Source: Marinobacter salexigens (GTDB lineage: Bacteria; Pseudomonadota; Gammaproteobacteria; Pseudomonadales; Oleiphilaceae). Taken from it: a DNA stretch of 64,000 nt. The stretch is taken from assembly GCF_002806945.1 (NCBI RefSeq), contig NZ_NIHC01000004.1:186001-250000 (forward strand), given 5' to 3'. A model generated the notes under the pieces. That model was given only the letters and a program-made list of their open reading frames with translations. It was not told where the DNA came from and made no database searches. Both the position numbers and the translations under genes were made by a program. Each line of letters begins with the position of its first letter. The stretch's first letter is position 1. Shown piece after piece: positions 26,363 through 35,308 of this stretch.

Positions 26363-27261
26363 CCATTCCCCGGCTGTTTTGAACCTTCTTTCGCTTTCTG
26401 GGCTTTATTCAGCATTGCAGAAGACTCCTCGTTTTTGCCTTGCCTGGATAAGGCTTCAGCCAGATTATTCCAGCCCGCACTAATATCAGGAAATCTCTCA
26501 GTCATGGTGCGGTAATATTTTTCTGCTTCTGCCCACTGGTTCTGTTGGTAGGCCAGATTCCCCAAGCCAAGTAATGCGGCGGGTTGATTCGGCCAGGCTT
26601 TTGCTGCTGCTTTGTACGCTGATTTTGCAGCGTCTGACTGCTGGGTTGTTTCCAGGTCGTGGGCTGCCATCAAAAAGGCAAGAGGTTCCGCCGTTGCCGG
26701 TATCTGGTCGGGTGGCAGAATCACCCGCGCCCATCGTTCCGAGCGATCCCAGGTTGCCATAAACGCGCTTGCGGGCAGGTGGTAGTTTTTTTCTGTGCCC
26801 GAGTGCAATATCAGTGCTTCTTTCTGGCTGTCGTAACCAATCGCCACGGCAAAGTGCCATTGTGGCCACCAGTCAAAACGCAGGTTCTGCAATACCAAAA
26901 CCGGATTGCCGGCCTTTAGCTCCTGCAGAACGGCGTTCAGCTTTGGTTCAAGAGGGTAAACCAGCATGCCATATTGCCGGGCCGCTGCCACCATCTCTAC
27001 CTGCAAGGCGCCTTTGCGCTCCGGCAGGTAAACCTTGCCGACCAACTCATCAGGCGTCGCCGTGACATCCTGGGCGTTCAGCATCATTGCCAGGGATGCT
27101 GGGCCGCACTGATATTGCTCCTGGGGATGAAAGGGAACTTCAGTAACTGTGGTTGCTTCATAGTTGGCAGGCCATTTTGGTTGGCTGGCGCAGCCTGAGA
27201 GAATAACTCCCAGGAGCGCCACCAAATAAAGCCGGGCCGGACTCAGCTGTACAGACGTCAT
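26359..27261 (-). CDS. PA2778-family lipoprotein cysteine peptidase with TPR repeats
   Basis: This 300-aa lipoprotein has a lipobox LSGC near residue 24. A C39-like peptidase domain follows: QYQCGPASLAMML supplies the Cys nucleophile (about 53), and WHFAVAIGY supplies the His. The C-terminal third holds TPR-like repeats (AALLGLGNLAYQQNQWAEAE, AGWNNLAEALSRQGKNEES). It is paired with a PA2779-type membrane protein, as in Pseudomonas aeruginosa. Unlike bacteriocin-processing C39 domains it is not fused to an ABC transporter. Its substrate is unknown. Confidence 0.88.
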   Translation of the reverse strand: MTSVQLSPARLYLVALLGVILSGCASQPKWPANYEATTVTEVPFHPQEQYQCGPASLAMMLNAQDVTATPDELVGKVYLPERKGALQVEMVAAARQYGMLVYPLEPKLNAVLQELKAGNPVLVLQNLRFDWWPQWHFAVAIGYDSQKEALILHSGTEKNYHLPASAFMATWDRSERWARVILPPDQIPATAEPLAFLMAAHDLETTQQSDAAKSAYKAAAKAWPNQPAALLGLGNLAYQQNQWAEAEKYYRTMTERFPDISAGWNNLAEALSRQGKNEESSAMLNKAQKAKEGSKQPGNG

Positions 27262-27272
27262 GGCCGTAGCGC

Positions 27273-27674
27273 TTAGCGAATGCAGTTAATAAACGGGAAG
27301 ATATCCGTTGCGCACAACATGTCTGTGATAATGAAAACCAGCAGGAACAGCACAATGATGCCCACCACGCCTTCTCCCGTGGGTGCTTCTGCAAGCTGCT
27401 GTTTGAAATCTGCCAGCTCGGACGGTGTGAGGCTTTGTATTCTGTCTCGCACTTCCTGTTCACCAACGCCCATGCGCGCCAGTGTGGTTTTTACGTCCTC
27501 TCGTTCAAGCATGCCCATTAATGCTTCACGGTCGATGTCCGCCCGTTGCTCAGTCAGCAGTTCGCCGGTGCCGACAATATTGGCAGAGGCAGGAATGGCC
27601 CACATGGAACTCAATACCATAACCAGGGCCATGATGGCTGAAATGGACTGGGTGTAGGATCTGATTGCGTGCAT
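27273..27674 (-). CDS. PA2779-family small membrane protein
   Basis: This 133-aa protein has an N-terminal hydrophobic segment (about 12-32) that may be a signal peptide, a polar helical middle (LLTEQRADIDREALMGMLER, a run of Leu/Glu/Asp) and a C-terminal membrane helix (VVGIIVLFLLVFIITDMLC). It lies 11 bp upstream of the PA2778-type peptidase gene on the same strand, so the two form a transcription unit. It could be the peptidase partner or substrate. Its function is not known to me. Confidence 0.85.
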   Translation of the reverse strand: MHAIRSYTQSISAIMALVMVLSSMWAIPASANIVGTGELLTEQRADIDREALMGMLEREDVKTTLARMGVGEQEVRDRIQSLTPSELADFKQQLAEAPTGEGVVGIIVLFLLVFIITDMLCATDIFPFINCIR

Positions 27675-27793
27675 TAGGCTGCTCCCGTTTGCTACTTGTT
27701 CATGTTCGTTTTTGTGGATCAGTCAGACACAAGTGTAAACATTCGCGGGCCATTTGCCTTTAAAGTCAGATTAATATGCGTTAACCCCCCGGT

Positions 27794-28507
27794 TCAGACC
27801 TGCTGGCGGACAAGCATGGCCTTGATGCGTCCGATCTGCTTCATGGGGTTGAGGCCCTTAGGGCAATACGCCGTGCAGTTGCCAATACCCCGGCAGCGGA
27901 ACACGCTGAACGGGTCTTCCAGTTTTGCCAGGCGTTCTGCGGTTGCAGTATCCCGGGAGTCGAGCAAAAAACGGTGGGCTTGCAGCAAACCTGCCGGCCC
28001 CACATATTTTTCGGGGTTCCACCACCAGGATGGGCAGGCCGATGAGCAGCAGGCGCACAGGATGCATTCATACAAACCATCCAGTTTTGCGCGATCTTCC
28101 AGGCTTTGCAGCCGTTCGATGGCTGGTCGGGGTGAGTCGTTGATCAACCAGGGCTGGATACTTTTGTACTGTTTGAAGAACAGGGTCTGATCTACCACCA
28201 GATCACGAATAACCGGCATGCCGGGCAGGGGGCGGATTGCCAGCTTGCCAGACTTGCCGAGAGCATCCGATACTCGGGTGATGCAACCCAGCCCGTTGCG
28301 GCCATTAATGTTCAGGCCATCTGAACCGCATACACCCTCGCGGCAGGAGCGGCGGAAGGCGAGTGTGGGATCAATGGTTTTCAGGTACTCAAGAACGTCC
28401 AGCACCATTCGTTTGCGAAAACTGGAATCCACTTCCACATCCTGCATATAGGGGGTGTTGTCGGTTTCCGGATTGTAGCGATAGAGCTGAACGGTAAAGT
28501 TTGTCAT
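27794..28507 (-). CDS. sdhB: Succinate dehydrogenase iron-sulfur subunit, orphan copy
   Basis: This 237-aa protein carries all three cluster motifs of SdhB: CREGVCGSDGLN...C for [2Fe-2S], CILCACCSSACP for [4Fe-4S], and CRGIGNCTAYCPKGLNP for [3Fe-4S]/[4Fe-4S]. The quinone-site segment PSWWWNP is kept, but the usual RCHSIMNC is RCRGIGNC, so the His equivalent to E. coli His207 is Arg206. I used the ATG at 28507, preceded by GGGGACAG. No sdhA, sdhC or sdhD is in the window. It is divergent from an L-lactate dehydrogenase-like gene and may serve a different dehydrogenase or a paralogous complex. Confidence 0.92.
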   Translation of the reverse strand: MTNFTVQLYRYNPETDNTPYMQDVEVDSSFRKRMVLDVLEYLKTIDPTLAFRRSCREGVCGSDGLNINGRNGLGCITRVSDALGKSGKLAIRPLPGMPVIRDLVVDQTLFFKQYKSIQPWLINDSPRPAIERLQSLEDRAKLDGLYECILCACCSSACPSWWWNPEKYVGPAGLLQAHRFLLDSRDTATAERLAKLEDPFSVFRCRGIGNCTAYCPKGLNPMKQIGRIKAMLVRQQV

Positions 28508-28650
28508 TGTTCTGTCCCCTCGTTGAATCCCCGTCACAGAATACCGACTGTGTGGAGCATGTCTGCCCTCTCAGGGAATAGGTTCAGGGAAACTTCTAGC
28601 AGTGGTTGCGCACTTCTTCCTGATGATTTGTCAATTTGCACGCCTTGAAA

Positions 28651-28664
28651 ATGATTTGAATCAT
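28651..28664. promoter_or_regulatory. Palindrome ATGATT-TG-AATCAT between sdhB and lldD-like gene
   Basis: A perfect 6+6 bp inverted repeat lies in the 252-bp divergent region between sdhB and the FMN-dependent dehydrogenase gene. It could be an operator shared by both; no binding factor can be named. Confidence 0.35.
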
Positions 28665-28759
28665 GCGTCTTTTTGTGCCGGTTGTTCCGGTAAGCTCTTA
28701 CAAAGCATAATTCGGTCTTTGAATCCTCTTGAATACTTTGCCGGAGAGAAAAAACAACA

Positions 28760-29902
28760 ATGATTACACCTGCAAATACAGCGGATAACCGCAAAATCGC
28801 CAAAGCCCGGTTGCCCCGCATGATGTTTGATTACTTTGATGGCGGTGCCTTTTCCGAGCAAACTCTCAGAGATAACACAGGGGATTTTCAGACTCTTCAC
28901 TTTCGTCAGCGGGTTATGCGGGATGTGTCCAGCGCTTCTGCAGCCACTGAGATACTTGGTGAGAAGGCCTCGTTGCCATTGGCACTGGCGCCGGTTGGGC
29001 TTGCCGGAATGCTTGCGCGCCGGGGCGAAGTTCAGGCGGCCCGCGCCGCAAAGAAAGCGGGTCTGCCTTTTTGCCTGAGTACTGTGTCCATTTGCTCGCT
29101 GGAAGAAGTTGCCAGCGCAACCCGTTCGGCTAACTGGTTTCAGCTTTATGTCCTGAAAGACCGGGGCTATTCGGCAGCTTTGCTAGATCGTGCGCACAAA
29201 GCCGGTTACTCCACTTTGGTGTTTACCGTCGATCTTCCCAAGCTGGGCATACGCTATCGGGATGTGCGCAACGGCATGAACGGCGGCCTCTCGCCTTGGG
29301 GCAAAATGCAAAAGCTGTCCGATTTGCTCTCCCATCCGCTTTGGCTGTGGGATGTGGCTATCAAAGGAAAACCCCTTACGTTCGGCAACCTCTCCGATGC
29401 GGTGCCTTCAGGCCGGAACCCCGAGGACTTTAAAGCCTGGGTTGACCAGCAGTTTGATGCGTCTGTTACCTGGAAGGATTTGGAGTGGGTTCGACAGCAC
29501 TGGCCCGGAAAGCTCGTTATCAAGGGGGTTATGGATCCCGACGATGCCCGTTCGGCAGTCGATGTGGGTGCCGATGGTATTGTTGTTTCTAATCATGGTG
29601 GGCGACAGTTGGATGGTGCACCTTCGACGATCTCTGCATTGCCGGCCATTGTGGAAGCCGTGGCCGGGAAAACCGGGATTTTGATGGATGGTGGGGTACA
29701 GTCGGGCCAGGACATTGTGCGCGCGCTGTGTCTTGGTGCTGACGCTTGTTTGGTGGGCCGTGCATGGGCCTATGCGCTGGCAGCTGGTGGTGAGGCAGCG
29801 GTTTCTCGAATGCTTGAGAACTTCCGCTATGAGGTGGAGCTGACCCTTTCACTGCTGGGCAAAACATCGATAGAGCAGCTGAATCCGGACGATCTTGTCT
29901 GA
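28760..29902 (+). CDS. FMN-dependent alpha-hydroxy acid dehydrogenase, LldD-like
   Basis: This 380-aa enzyme belongs to the L-lactate dehydrogenase/glycolate oxidase family, which oxidises 2-hydroxy acids with FMN. The catalytic and flavin segments are visible: YFDGGAF near the N-terminus, LALAPVGLAGML, QLYVLKDR, KLVIKGVMDPDDA, and SNHGGRQLDG with the catalytic His (about 278), then MDGGVQSGQDI. Its length is that of E. coli LldD. It probably feeds electrons to the quinone pool at the membrane. The substrate might be lactate or another hydroxy acid. Confidence 0.92.
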   Translation: MITPANTADNRKIAKARLPRMMFDYFDGGAFSEQTLRDNTGDFQTLHFRQRVMRDVSSASAATEILGEKASLPLALAPVGLAGMLARRGEVQAARAAKKAGLPFCLSTVSICSLEEVASATRSANWFQLYVLKDRGYSAALLDRAHKAGYSTLVFTVDLPKLGIRYRDVRNGMNGGLSPWGKMQKLSDLLSHPLWLWDVAIKGKPLTFGNLSDAVPSGRNPEDFKAWVDQQFDASVTWKDLEWVRQHWPGKLVIKGVMDPDDARSAVDVGADGIVVSNHGGRQLDGAPSTISALPAIVEAVAGKTGILMDGGVQSGQDIVRALCLGADACLVGRAWAYALAAGGEAAVSRMLENFRYEVELTLSLLGKTSIEQLNPDDLV

Positions 29903-29942
29903 CCGGCCTGTTTCTTCTGAATCCAAAACCGGAGGCTTAAAG

Positions 29943-30305
29943 ATGGAGATTCGAATCAAGAGGGCTTACGAGGGTGCCGCGCGCTCTGATGGTCCACGCA
30001 TTCTGGTAGACAGGATCTGGCCCCGCGGTGTCGCCAAGGAAGATGCAGCACTCGAAACCTGGCTGAAAGGGCTGGCGCCTTCTACCGAGCTGCGAAAGTG
30101 GTTTGGGCACGATCCGGAGAAGTGGCAAGAGTTTCGCCAGCGGTATCTGAAGGAGCTGAAGAAAACAGAGGCTGCTGATGACCTGAAAGAACTGCAGGCG
30201 ATTCTGCAAGAGCACAAGCGCATCACGCTGGTGTTTGCCGCAAAGGACACAGATCACAACAACGCTGCAGCCCTTCGCGACTTTCTCAAGAATGGCGACT
30301 TATAG
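29943..30305 (+). CDS. DUF488 family protein, YeaO-like
   Basis: This 120-aa protein matches the DUF488/YeaO family, with IKRAYEGAARSDGPRILVDR, WPRGVAKEDA, WFGHDPEKWQEF and ITLVFAAKDTDHNNA. I chose the ATG at 29943, preceded by CGGAGG; the frame is open 48 bp further. It begins 40 bp after the dehydrogenase gene. Its function is unknown. Its last 6 bp overlap the end of the convergent PLP-fold gene. Confidence 0.9.
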   Translation: MEIRIKRAYEGAARSDGPRILVDRIWPRGVAKEDAALETWLKGLAPSTELRKWFGHDPEKWQEFRQRYLKELKKTEAADDLKELQAILQEHKRITLVFAAKDTDHNNAAALRDFLKNGDL

Positions 30306-31478
30306 CTGATCAAGTGCCTGTTCGAGATCGGCTATCAAATCCTGGGCATCTTCGAGCCCGACCGACAGCCGTAGCATGCTGTCGGTTATGCCGCGGCGTT
30401 CCCGTTCCTCCTGACTGATCCCGTGATGGCTTGTAGCGCAGGGCTGTGAAACCAGGCTTTCCACGCCTCCCAGGCTGGTGGCCAGCAGGAAAACCTGCAA
30501 GTTGTCAGCAACTTTGACGGCCTGTTCACGGCCCCCGTCAATCTCCAGCGTCAATACACCGCCGAATCCATCCATTTGCTGCCTGGCCAGGTTGTGGCCA
30601 GGGAAATCGGGCAACCCTGGGTAAAGCACGCGTTTGATGGCTGCGTGGCCTTCCATCGCTTGGGCAACCGCCATGGCGTTATCGTTGTGTTGCTTTACCC
30701 GCAAGGGCAGTGTTCTCAGGCTGCGAGAAAGTAAGGCGGCGGTTTCCGGCGCTAAAATCTGGCCAAGATTTTTGCGCCACAGGGCGATGGGCTTAACCCG
30801 CTCCGTAGAACCCATAACAGCACCCGCAGTGATATCACTGTGCCCTCCCAGAAACATACTGGCGCTGTGCAGGCTCAAGTCTGCACCCAAGGCGAGCGGC
30901 TGTTGGTTCACCGGAGAAGCAAAGGTATTGTCTACTGCCAGAAGGGCGTTCTTGCCGTGGGCTTGCTGCGCCAGTTGCCGGATGTCCAGTACGCTTAAAG
31001 TCGGATTGGCTGGTGATTCGCAGTACACCAACATGCCAGGTTTGTTCAAGGCACGGGCAAGCAGGTCAGGTTCATGTTTCAGCAGAAAGGTAACGGGAAT
31101 ACCCAAGGGCCGCAGGTGCTGTGTCAGCAGCTCCTGTGTGCCACCGTATAGGTCTCCAACGCAGACAATACCGTTGCGGCCATGGGCAAACAGAGATGCA
31201 GAGATGGCGGCCATACCGGATGCGAAGGCCAGTGCGTCTTCGGCATTCTCAAGGCCTGCCAGGCCTTGTTCCAGTTCCTGAATAGACGGGTTGCTGCCCC
31301 AGCGGGTATACAAGTTACCGGGCGTGTTACCTCCAATGACCTTGCGCAGGGAAGCGGTGTCCTGAAAGCGGTAGGTGGTGGTGTTGTATATGGGGGAATA
31401 TGGGCTGCCAAAGCTATCCTTATGGCGGCGATTATGGATGATTCTGGTCGCTTTACCCGGCTCTGAATCGGTACGCAT
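30300..31478 (-). CDS. Cys/Met-metabolism PLP-fold protein lacking the PLP lysine
   Basis: This 392-aa protein is clearly of the cystathionine gamma-synthase/methionine gamma-lyase family: YTRWGSNPS, GMAAISASLFA, YGGTQEL, VDNTFASPVNQ with the Asp that holds the pyridine ring, and ATSLGGVESL. The PLP-lysine motif, normally SATKY or SASKF before GGHSD, reads SASMFLGGHSD, so the Schiff-base lysine is Met208 (codon ATG, one base from AAG). The rest of the pocket is intact. I used the ATG at 31478 with CGGAGG upstream. Normal transsulfuration chemistry should be lost or severely reduced. A sequencing error is a possible explanation. Confidence 0.88.
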   Translation of the reverse strand: MRTDSEPGKATRIIHNRRHKDSFGSPYSPIYNTTTYRFQDTASLRKVIGGNTPGNLYTRWGSNPSIQELEQGLAGLENAEDALAFASGMAAISASLFAHGRNGIVCVGDLYGGTQELLTQHLRPLGIPVTFLLKHEPDLLARALNKPGMLVYCESPANPTLSVLDIRQLAQQAHGKNALLAVDNTFASPVNQQPLALGADLSLHSASMFLGGHSDITAGAVMGSTERVKPIALWRKNLGQILAPETAALLSRSLRTLPLRVKQHNDNAMAVAQAMEGHAAIKRVLYPGLPDFPGHNLARQQMDGFGGVLTLEIDGGREQAVKVADNLQVFLLATSLGGVESLVSQPCATSHHGISQEERERRGITDSMLRLSVGLEDAQDLIADLEQALDQL

Positions 31479-31710
31479 GGGCCCTCCGTTGAGCGGACTG
31501 AAGTGTTTACAAGAGTGTGGCTGCCTATCAGGAAATAGTCTGGCAGGCATGGCTTGTGCTGACTACTGTAACCGATGATCGTGGGCATGTTGCCTTGCCC
31601 GAACAACTGTTTCAGGACGGGTTACTGGTCATCTGATATGCTCCGCTGCTTGCCTGTTCATAGTGGGCGATCGATATCTATTTTGGATTTTTGAGGTTGG
31701 AGTATTCAGT

Positions 31711-32625
31711 ATGCCAGTTATGGTTCAGGCGCTTGTACCTGTATTTGCGCTGATTGTTCTAGGGCACCTGTTCAGACGCTGGGCATTTCCTTCGATTGAG
31801 TTTTGGCCCCAGGCGGAGCGCTTCACCTATTACGTTCTTTTCCCTGCCATGCTGGTTTTCAAGTTGGGGCAAGCTCGCTTGCCGGTTTCAGCTTACGGCG
31901 ATACCGCCTTACTTATCACCTCCATGCTGCTTGCGATGACTGTGGCTTTAGTGGTTGTGCAGTTTTTCTGGCGTTGGAATGGGCCGGTTTTTTCCTCTGT
32001 GTATCAAGGGGCTATCCGGTTTAACTCTTACGTTGCACTGGCAGCAGGGGGCATGCTGCTTGGTGATGATGGGCTGTCTCTCACCGCAATTGCGGTTGCC
32101 GTTATGGTGCCCTTGATAAATTTGCTGTGCATTCTCATGTTTTCGCTGATGACAACGGATGGCCCGGCCCGGTTGGGACCGGTGGTGCGAGCAATCGCCT
32201 CAAACCCGCTAATTATAGGGTCGGTTCTTGGCGTTATCTGGAGCTTTTTCGAGATCGACTTTCACCCGCTCCTCGCAGGCACGCTTGAGCCATTGAGCAA
32301 TCTGGCGTTGCCCATGGGGCTGATGACCGTGGGCGCAGGGCTTCAACTCAAAGCCCTGCGAGGCGCCTCTGTGCCTTTTGTGGTGTCGTCTGTATTGAAA
32401 TTGTTGCTGTTTCCGCTCATGGCGGCAGGGCTTGCGTTTGCGCTGGGTCTTGAGGGCACATTGGTTCAGGTGGCGATCTTGCTGGCCACTCTGCCAACGG
32501 CGACATCGGCCTATATTCTGGCCAGGCAGTTAGGCGGTGACGCACCTTTGATGGCTGGTATCATCAGCGGCCAAACCCTTCTGGCTATGATATCCATTCC
32601 CTTAATGCTCAGCATTCTCTGGTAG
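31711..32625 (+). CDS. AEC-family transporter (auxin efflux carrier type)
   Basis: This 304-aa inner-membrane protein has about ten hydrophobic helices with the AEC pattern: N-terminal PVFALIVLGHLFRRW, a central charged loop (TTDGPARLGPV), and SNLALPMGLMTVGAGLQL, LPTATSAYILARQLGGD near the end. Bacterial members carry dicarboxylates such as malonate or malate; the substrate is not defined. I chose the ATG at 31711, preceded by GGAG. Its last 24 bp overlap the convergent znuA gene. Confidence 0.9.
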   Translation: MPVMVQALVPVFALIVLGHLFRRWAFPSIEFWPQAERFTYYVLFPAMLVFKLGQARLPVSAYGDTALLITSMLLAMTVALVVVQFFWRWNGPVFSSVYQGAIRFNSYVALAAGGMLLGDDGLSLTAIAVAVMVPLINLLCILMFSLMTTDGPARLGPVVRAIASNPLIIGSVLGVIWSFFEIDFHPLLAGTLEPLSNLALPMGLMTVGAGLQLKALRGASVPFVVSSVLKLLLFPLMAAGLAFALGLEGTLVQVAILLATLPTATSAYILARQLGGDAPLMAGIISGQTLLAMISIPLMLSILW

Positions 32626-33528
32626 GCATGTGAGCAGGGCATCGGCAATGCTTTGCTGGAAGGCTGTATAACCTTCTGCGTTGGCATCAATATCCATGGC
32701 CAGTGGGTCCCATGTGCTGATCGTCACATCCAGCCCTTCAGTAATGGAGTGCCACCAGCGGCGGTTGAATTGTGGTTCTGTCAGTAGACAGGGGTGATTC
32801 GCCCCGCGAAGTTTGTTTTGCACTGCTGCAATGTGCCGGGCTCCTGGCGATAGTTCGGGGTTGAGTGTCAACACGCCCTCGATGTTCAAGCCATAGTGCT
32901 CTGCAAACCGGGTGAGCGCACTGTGATAGGCAAACAGACTAACGCTCTGCATAGGCTCTAACTGTTTCCTGATCAGCGCTTCTTTGGCCGAAATCGAGGC
33001 CCGGAAGGTTTCCAGGTTCTGATCCAGGGCTGGCTTGTCTGCACCATTCAGTTGCGCCAGGGAGTCTCTGATGGTTTCAGCCATGGCAAGTGCCATGTGC
33101 GGGTCTACCCAGATGTGTGGATCCTCCCCGTCTTCATGATCGTGTGCGTGGTCATGATCGCTGTGGCTTTCGGCCTGGTGATCCTGTTCACTTTCCGCAT
33201 CTCGCTGCATAAGTGCGACGGACCGCTCGCCAAAGTCTCTGCCCGTCAGAATACGGCTCAGAAAGGTCTCCATTTGGGGCCCCACCCAGAAAATCACATC
33301 GGCGTCTTCCAGCATCCGGCGTTTCGAGGGTGTCATGGAGTAGTTATGGGGGCTCGATCCCGGCGGCACCAGAGTGGTTACATGCATGTCTTCCGTAGCA
33401 ATTGCGCGGACCAGAAGCTCCAGCGGTTTTATGGACGCGAGTATGCGAGTGTCGGCAAGCGTGTTGCTGCCATAAAACAGGGCGCTGATCATCAATGTTA
33501 CTGCAAATGCCAGTTTTGGGGTGCGCAT
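32602..33528 (-). CDS. znuA: High-affinity zinc-binding periplasmic protein
   Basis: This 308-aa solute-binding protein has a signal peptide ending in SNTLA (about 25) and the cluster-A-I fold. Zinc ligands are expected at SPHNYSMTP (about residue 60), in FAYHSALTRFAEHYG (about 198) and near the C-terminal Asp. A His/Asp-rich loop (EQDHQAESHSDHDHAHDHE, about 117-135) is typical of ZnuA and of zinc-scavenging homologues. A Zur box lies 31 bp upstream. znuB, znuC and zur are not adjacent, so the ABC partners must be elsewhere. Confidence 0.93.
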   Translation of the reverse strand: MRTPKLAFAVTLMISALFYGSNTLADTRILASIKPLELLVRAIATEDMHVTTLVPPGSSPHNYSMTPSKRRMLEDADVIFWVGPQMETFLSRILTGRDFGERSVALMQRDAESEQDHQAESHSDHDHAHDHEDGEDPHIWVDPHMALAMAETIRDSLAQLNGADKPALDQNLETFRASISAKEALIRKQLEPMQSVSLFAYHSALTRFAEHYGLNIEGVLTLNPELSPGARHIAAVQNKLRGANHPCLLTEPQFNRRWWHSITEGLDVTISTWDPLAMDIDANAEGYTAFQQSIADALLTCLPENAEH

Positions 33529-33559
33529 GGTAGGTCTGAATCCCGATGTTAGGTGGTGA

Positions 33560-33574
33560 TGTTATAATATAACA
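33560..33574 (-). promoter_or_regulatory. Zur box upstream of znuA
   Basis: TGTTATA-A-TATAACA is a perfect 15-bp odd palindrome, matching the gammaproteobacterial Zur operator core (GTTATAATATAAC). It ends 31 bp before the znuA start codon and probably overlaps its promoter, so that zinc-bound Zur blocks transcription. Confidence 0.85.
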
Positions 33575-33666
33575 CTCAAGTACGTCTGATCGCAAAATCT
33601 TGTTTTGCCTCACGGGGCCGGTGCAATGATACGATTTGTAATCATGCGAAATAACGCCCGGGCCGG

Positions 33667-33672
33667 TATAAT
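33667..33672 (+). promoter_or_regulatory. Candidate -10 element for gltX
   Basis: A perfect TATAAT lies 41 bp upstream of the gltX start. I do not see a convincing -35 at the expected distance. Confidence 0.4.
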
Positions 33673-33713
33673 GCCGGGTTAATTAAACGGCCACCGATTT
33701 TCAGGAAGGTTCC

Positions 33714-35195
33714 ATGACAGTACGCACCCGAATTGCCCCGTCGCCCACAGGTGATCCACACGTTGGTACCGCTTATGTGGCTCTGTTTAACTTGTGCTTT
33801 GCCCGTCAGCATGGTGGCAAGTTTATCCTGCGTATTGAGGATACCGACCAGGCACGAAGCACGGCAGAGTCTGAGCAGGATATTCTAAAAGCGCTGCGCT
33901 GGCTTGGCCTCAACTGGGACGAAGGTCCCGATGTGGGCGGCCCTCATGGCCCTTATCGCCAGTCTGAGCGCAAGCACTCCTATGCCCAGTATGCTGAAGA
34001 CCTGGTGACGGCTGGTCACGCATTCTATTGCTTCCGTACACCAGAAGAGCTGGACGTCATCCGTGAGGAGCGGAAAGCAAAGGGTTTGAATCCTGGCATT
34101 AAGGGCAATCTAGAGCTTTCGCAAGAAGAGGTAAAGCGGCGGCTGGATGCGGGTGAATCCTACGTTATCCGCATGAAAGTGCCCGATGAGGGTATTTGCG
34201 AAATTGATGACATGCTCCGTGGCACCATTGAAATCGATTGGGCCCAGGTGGATTGCCAGATCCTGCTCAAATCTGATGGCATGCCCACTTATCATCTCGC
34301 CAACGTAGTTGATGACCACCTGATGGAAATCACCCACGTGCTGCGTGGTGAGGAGTGGATCAACTCTGCTCCCAAACACCAGTTGCTGTATGATTATTTC
34401 GGCTGGGATATGCCAGTGCTTTGCCATCTGCCGCTGCTGCGCAACCCGGACAAAAGCAAGCTGTCGAAGCGTAAGAATCCCACCAGTATCAATTTTTACG
34501 AGCGCATGGGCTTCTTACCGGAAGCTGTGACCAATTACCTTGGTCGTATGGGTTGGTCGATGCCGGATGAGCGGGAAAAGTTCACGCTTGATGAGATGAT
34601 CGGGAATTTTGATATTCAGCGGGTCTCTTTAGGCGGCCCGGTGTTTGATGTGGAAAAGTTGCGTTGGCTCAATGGTCAGTGGCTGCGCGACGAGCTCACG
34701 GAAGATCAGTTTGTCGAGCGCATGAGTCAATGGTGGTTCAACAAAGATTCACTCAAGGCATTGGTGCCCCATATCCAGGGCAGGGCAGAAGTGTTCTCCG
34801 ATGTGGCGCCCATGGCTCAGTTTATGTTCTCCGGCATGCTCGACTTGAAGCCTGAAGACTTTGCCCACAACAAACTGGAAGAAGCTCAGATCAAGCGGGT
34901 GCTGCAGTTCACTCTGTGGAAACTGGAAGCTCAGCGCCACTGGGGCAAAGACACTATCTTTGCCGATATTAAATTCCTGGCGAAAGCCATGGATCTGAAA
35001 ATGGGCGATTTCATGTTTTCTGTTTTTGTGGCTATTGCCGGCACTCCAAACTCCTGGTCGGTTATGGACTCCATGGATATGCTCGGTCCCGACATGACTC
35101 GTGCACGTTTGCGTAAGGCTCTTGAGGTGCTTGGTGGTTTCTCGAAAAAAGAAACCAAGAAAGTAGAGAAAGAATACGCGGCGTTGGGTGCTTAA
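33714..35195 (+). CDS. gltX: Glutamyl-tRNA synthetase
   Basis: This 493-aa class I synthetase charges tRNA-Glu. The HIGH motif reads HVGT in [17 protein letters not shown], and the KMSKS loop reads KLSKRKN (about 246-252). The length and C-terminal anticodon-binding domain are normal. The start follows AGGAAGGTTCC. A tRNA-Ala and a tRNA-Glu gene lie directly downstream. It is divergent from znuA. Confidence 0.97.
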   Translation: MTVRTRIAPSPTGDPHVGTAYVALFNLCFARQHGGKFILRIEDTDQARSTAESEQDILKALRWLGLNWDEGPDVGGPHGPYRQSERKHSYAQYAEDLVTAGHAFYCFRTPEELDVIREERKAKGLNPGIKGNLELSQEEVKRRLDAGESYVIRMKVPDEGICEIDDMLRGTIEIDWAQVDCQILLKSDGMPTYHLANVVDDHLMEITHVLRGEEWINSAPKHQLLYDYFGWDMPVLCHLPLLRNPDKSKLSKRKNPTSINFYERMGFLPEAVTNYLGRMGWSMPDEREKFTLDEMIGNFDIQRVSLGGPVFDVEKLRWLNGQWLRDELTEDQFVERMSQWWFNKDSLKALVPHIQGRAEVFSDVAPMAQFMFSGMLDLKPEDFAHNKLEEAQIKRVLQFTLWKLEAQRHWGKDTIFADIKFLAKAMDLKMGDFMFSVFVAIAGTPNSWSVMDSMDMLGPDMTRARLRKALEVLGGFSKKETKKVEKEYAALGA

Positions 35196-35268
35196 TGAGC
35201 AGTTTGGCTAAGAAATGAGCGTGATGAACAGGGAAGTTCAGAAAAGTTGAAAAAAGTTGGGCGAAAGG

Positions 35269-35297
35269 TTGACGACCATGGGGCGGATCCTTAATAT
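35269..35297 (+). promoter_or_regulatory. Sigma-70 promoter of the tRNA-Ala/tRNA-Glu operon
   Basis: TTGACG (35269-35274) and TAATAT (35292-35297) are separated by 17 bp. The -10 is 11 bp before the tRNA-Ala 5' end. An A-rich stretch upstream could be an UP element. Confidence 0.85.
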
Positions 35298-35308
35298 ACG
35301 CATCCGTT

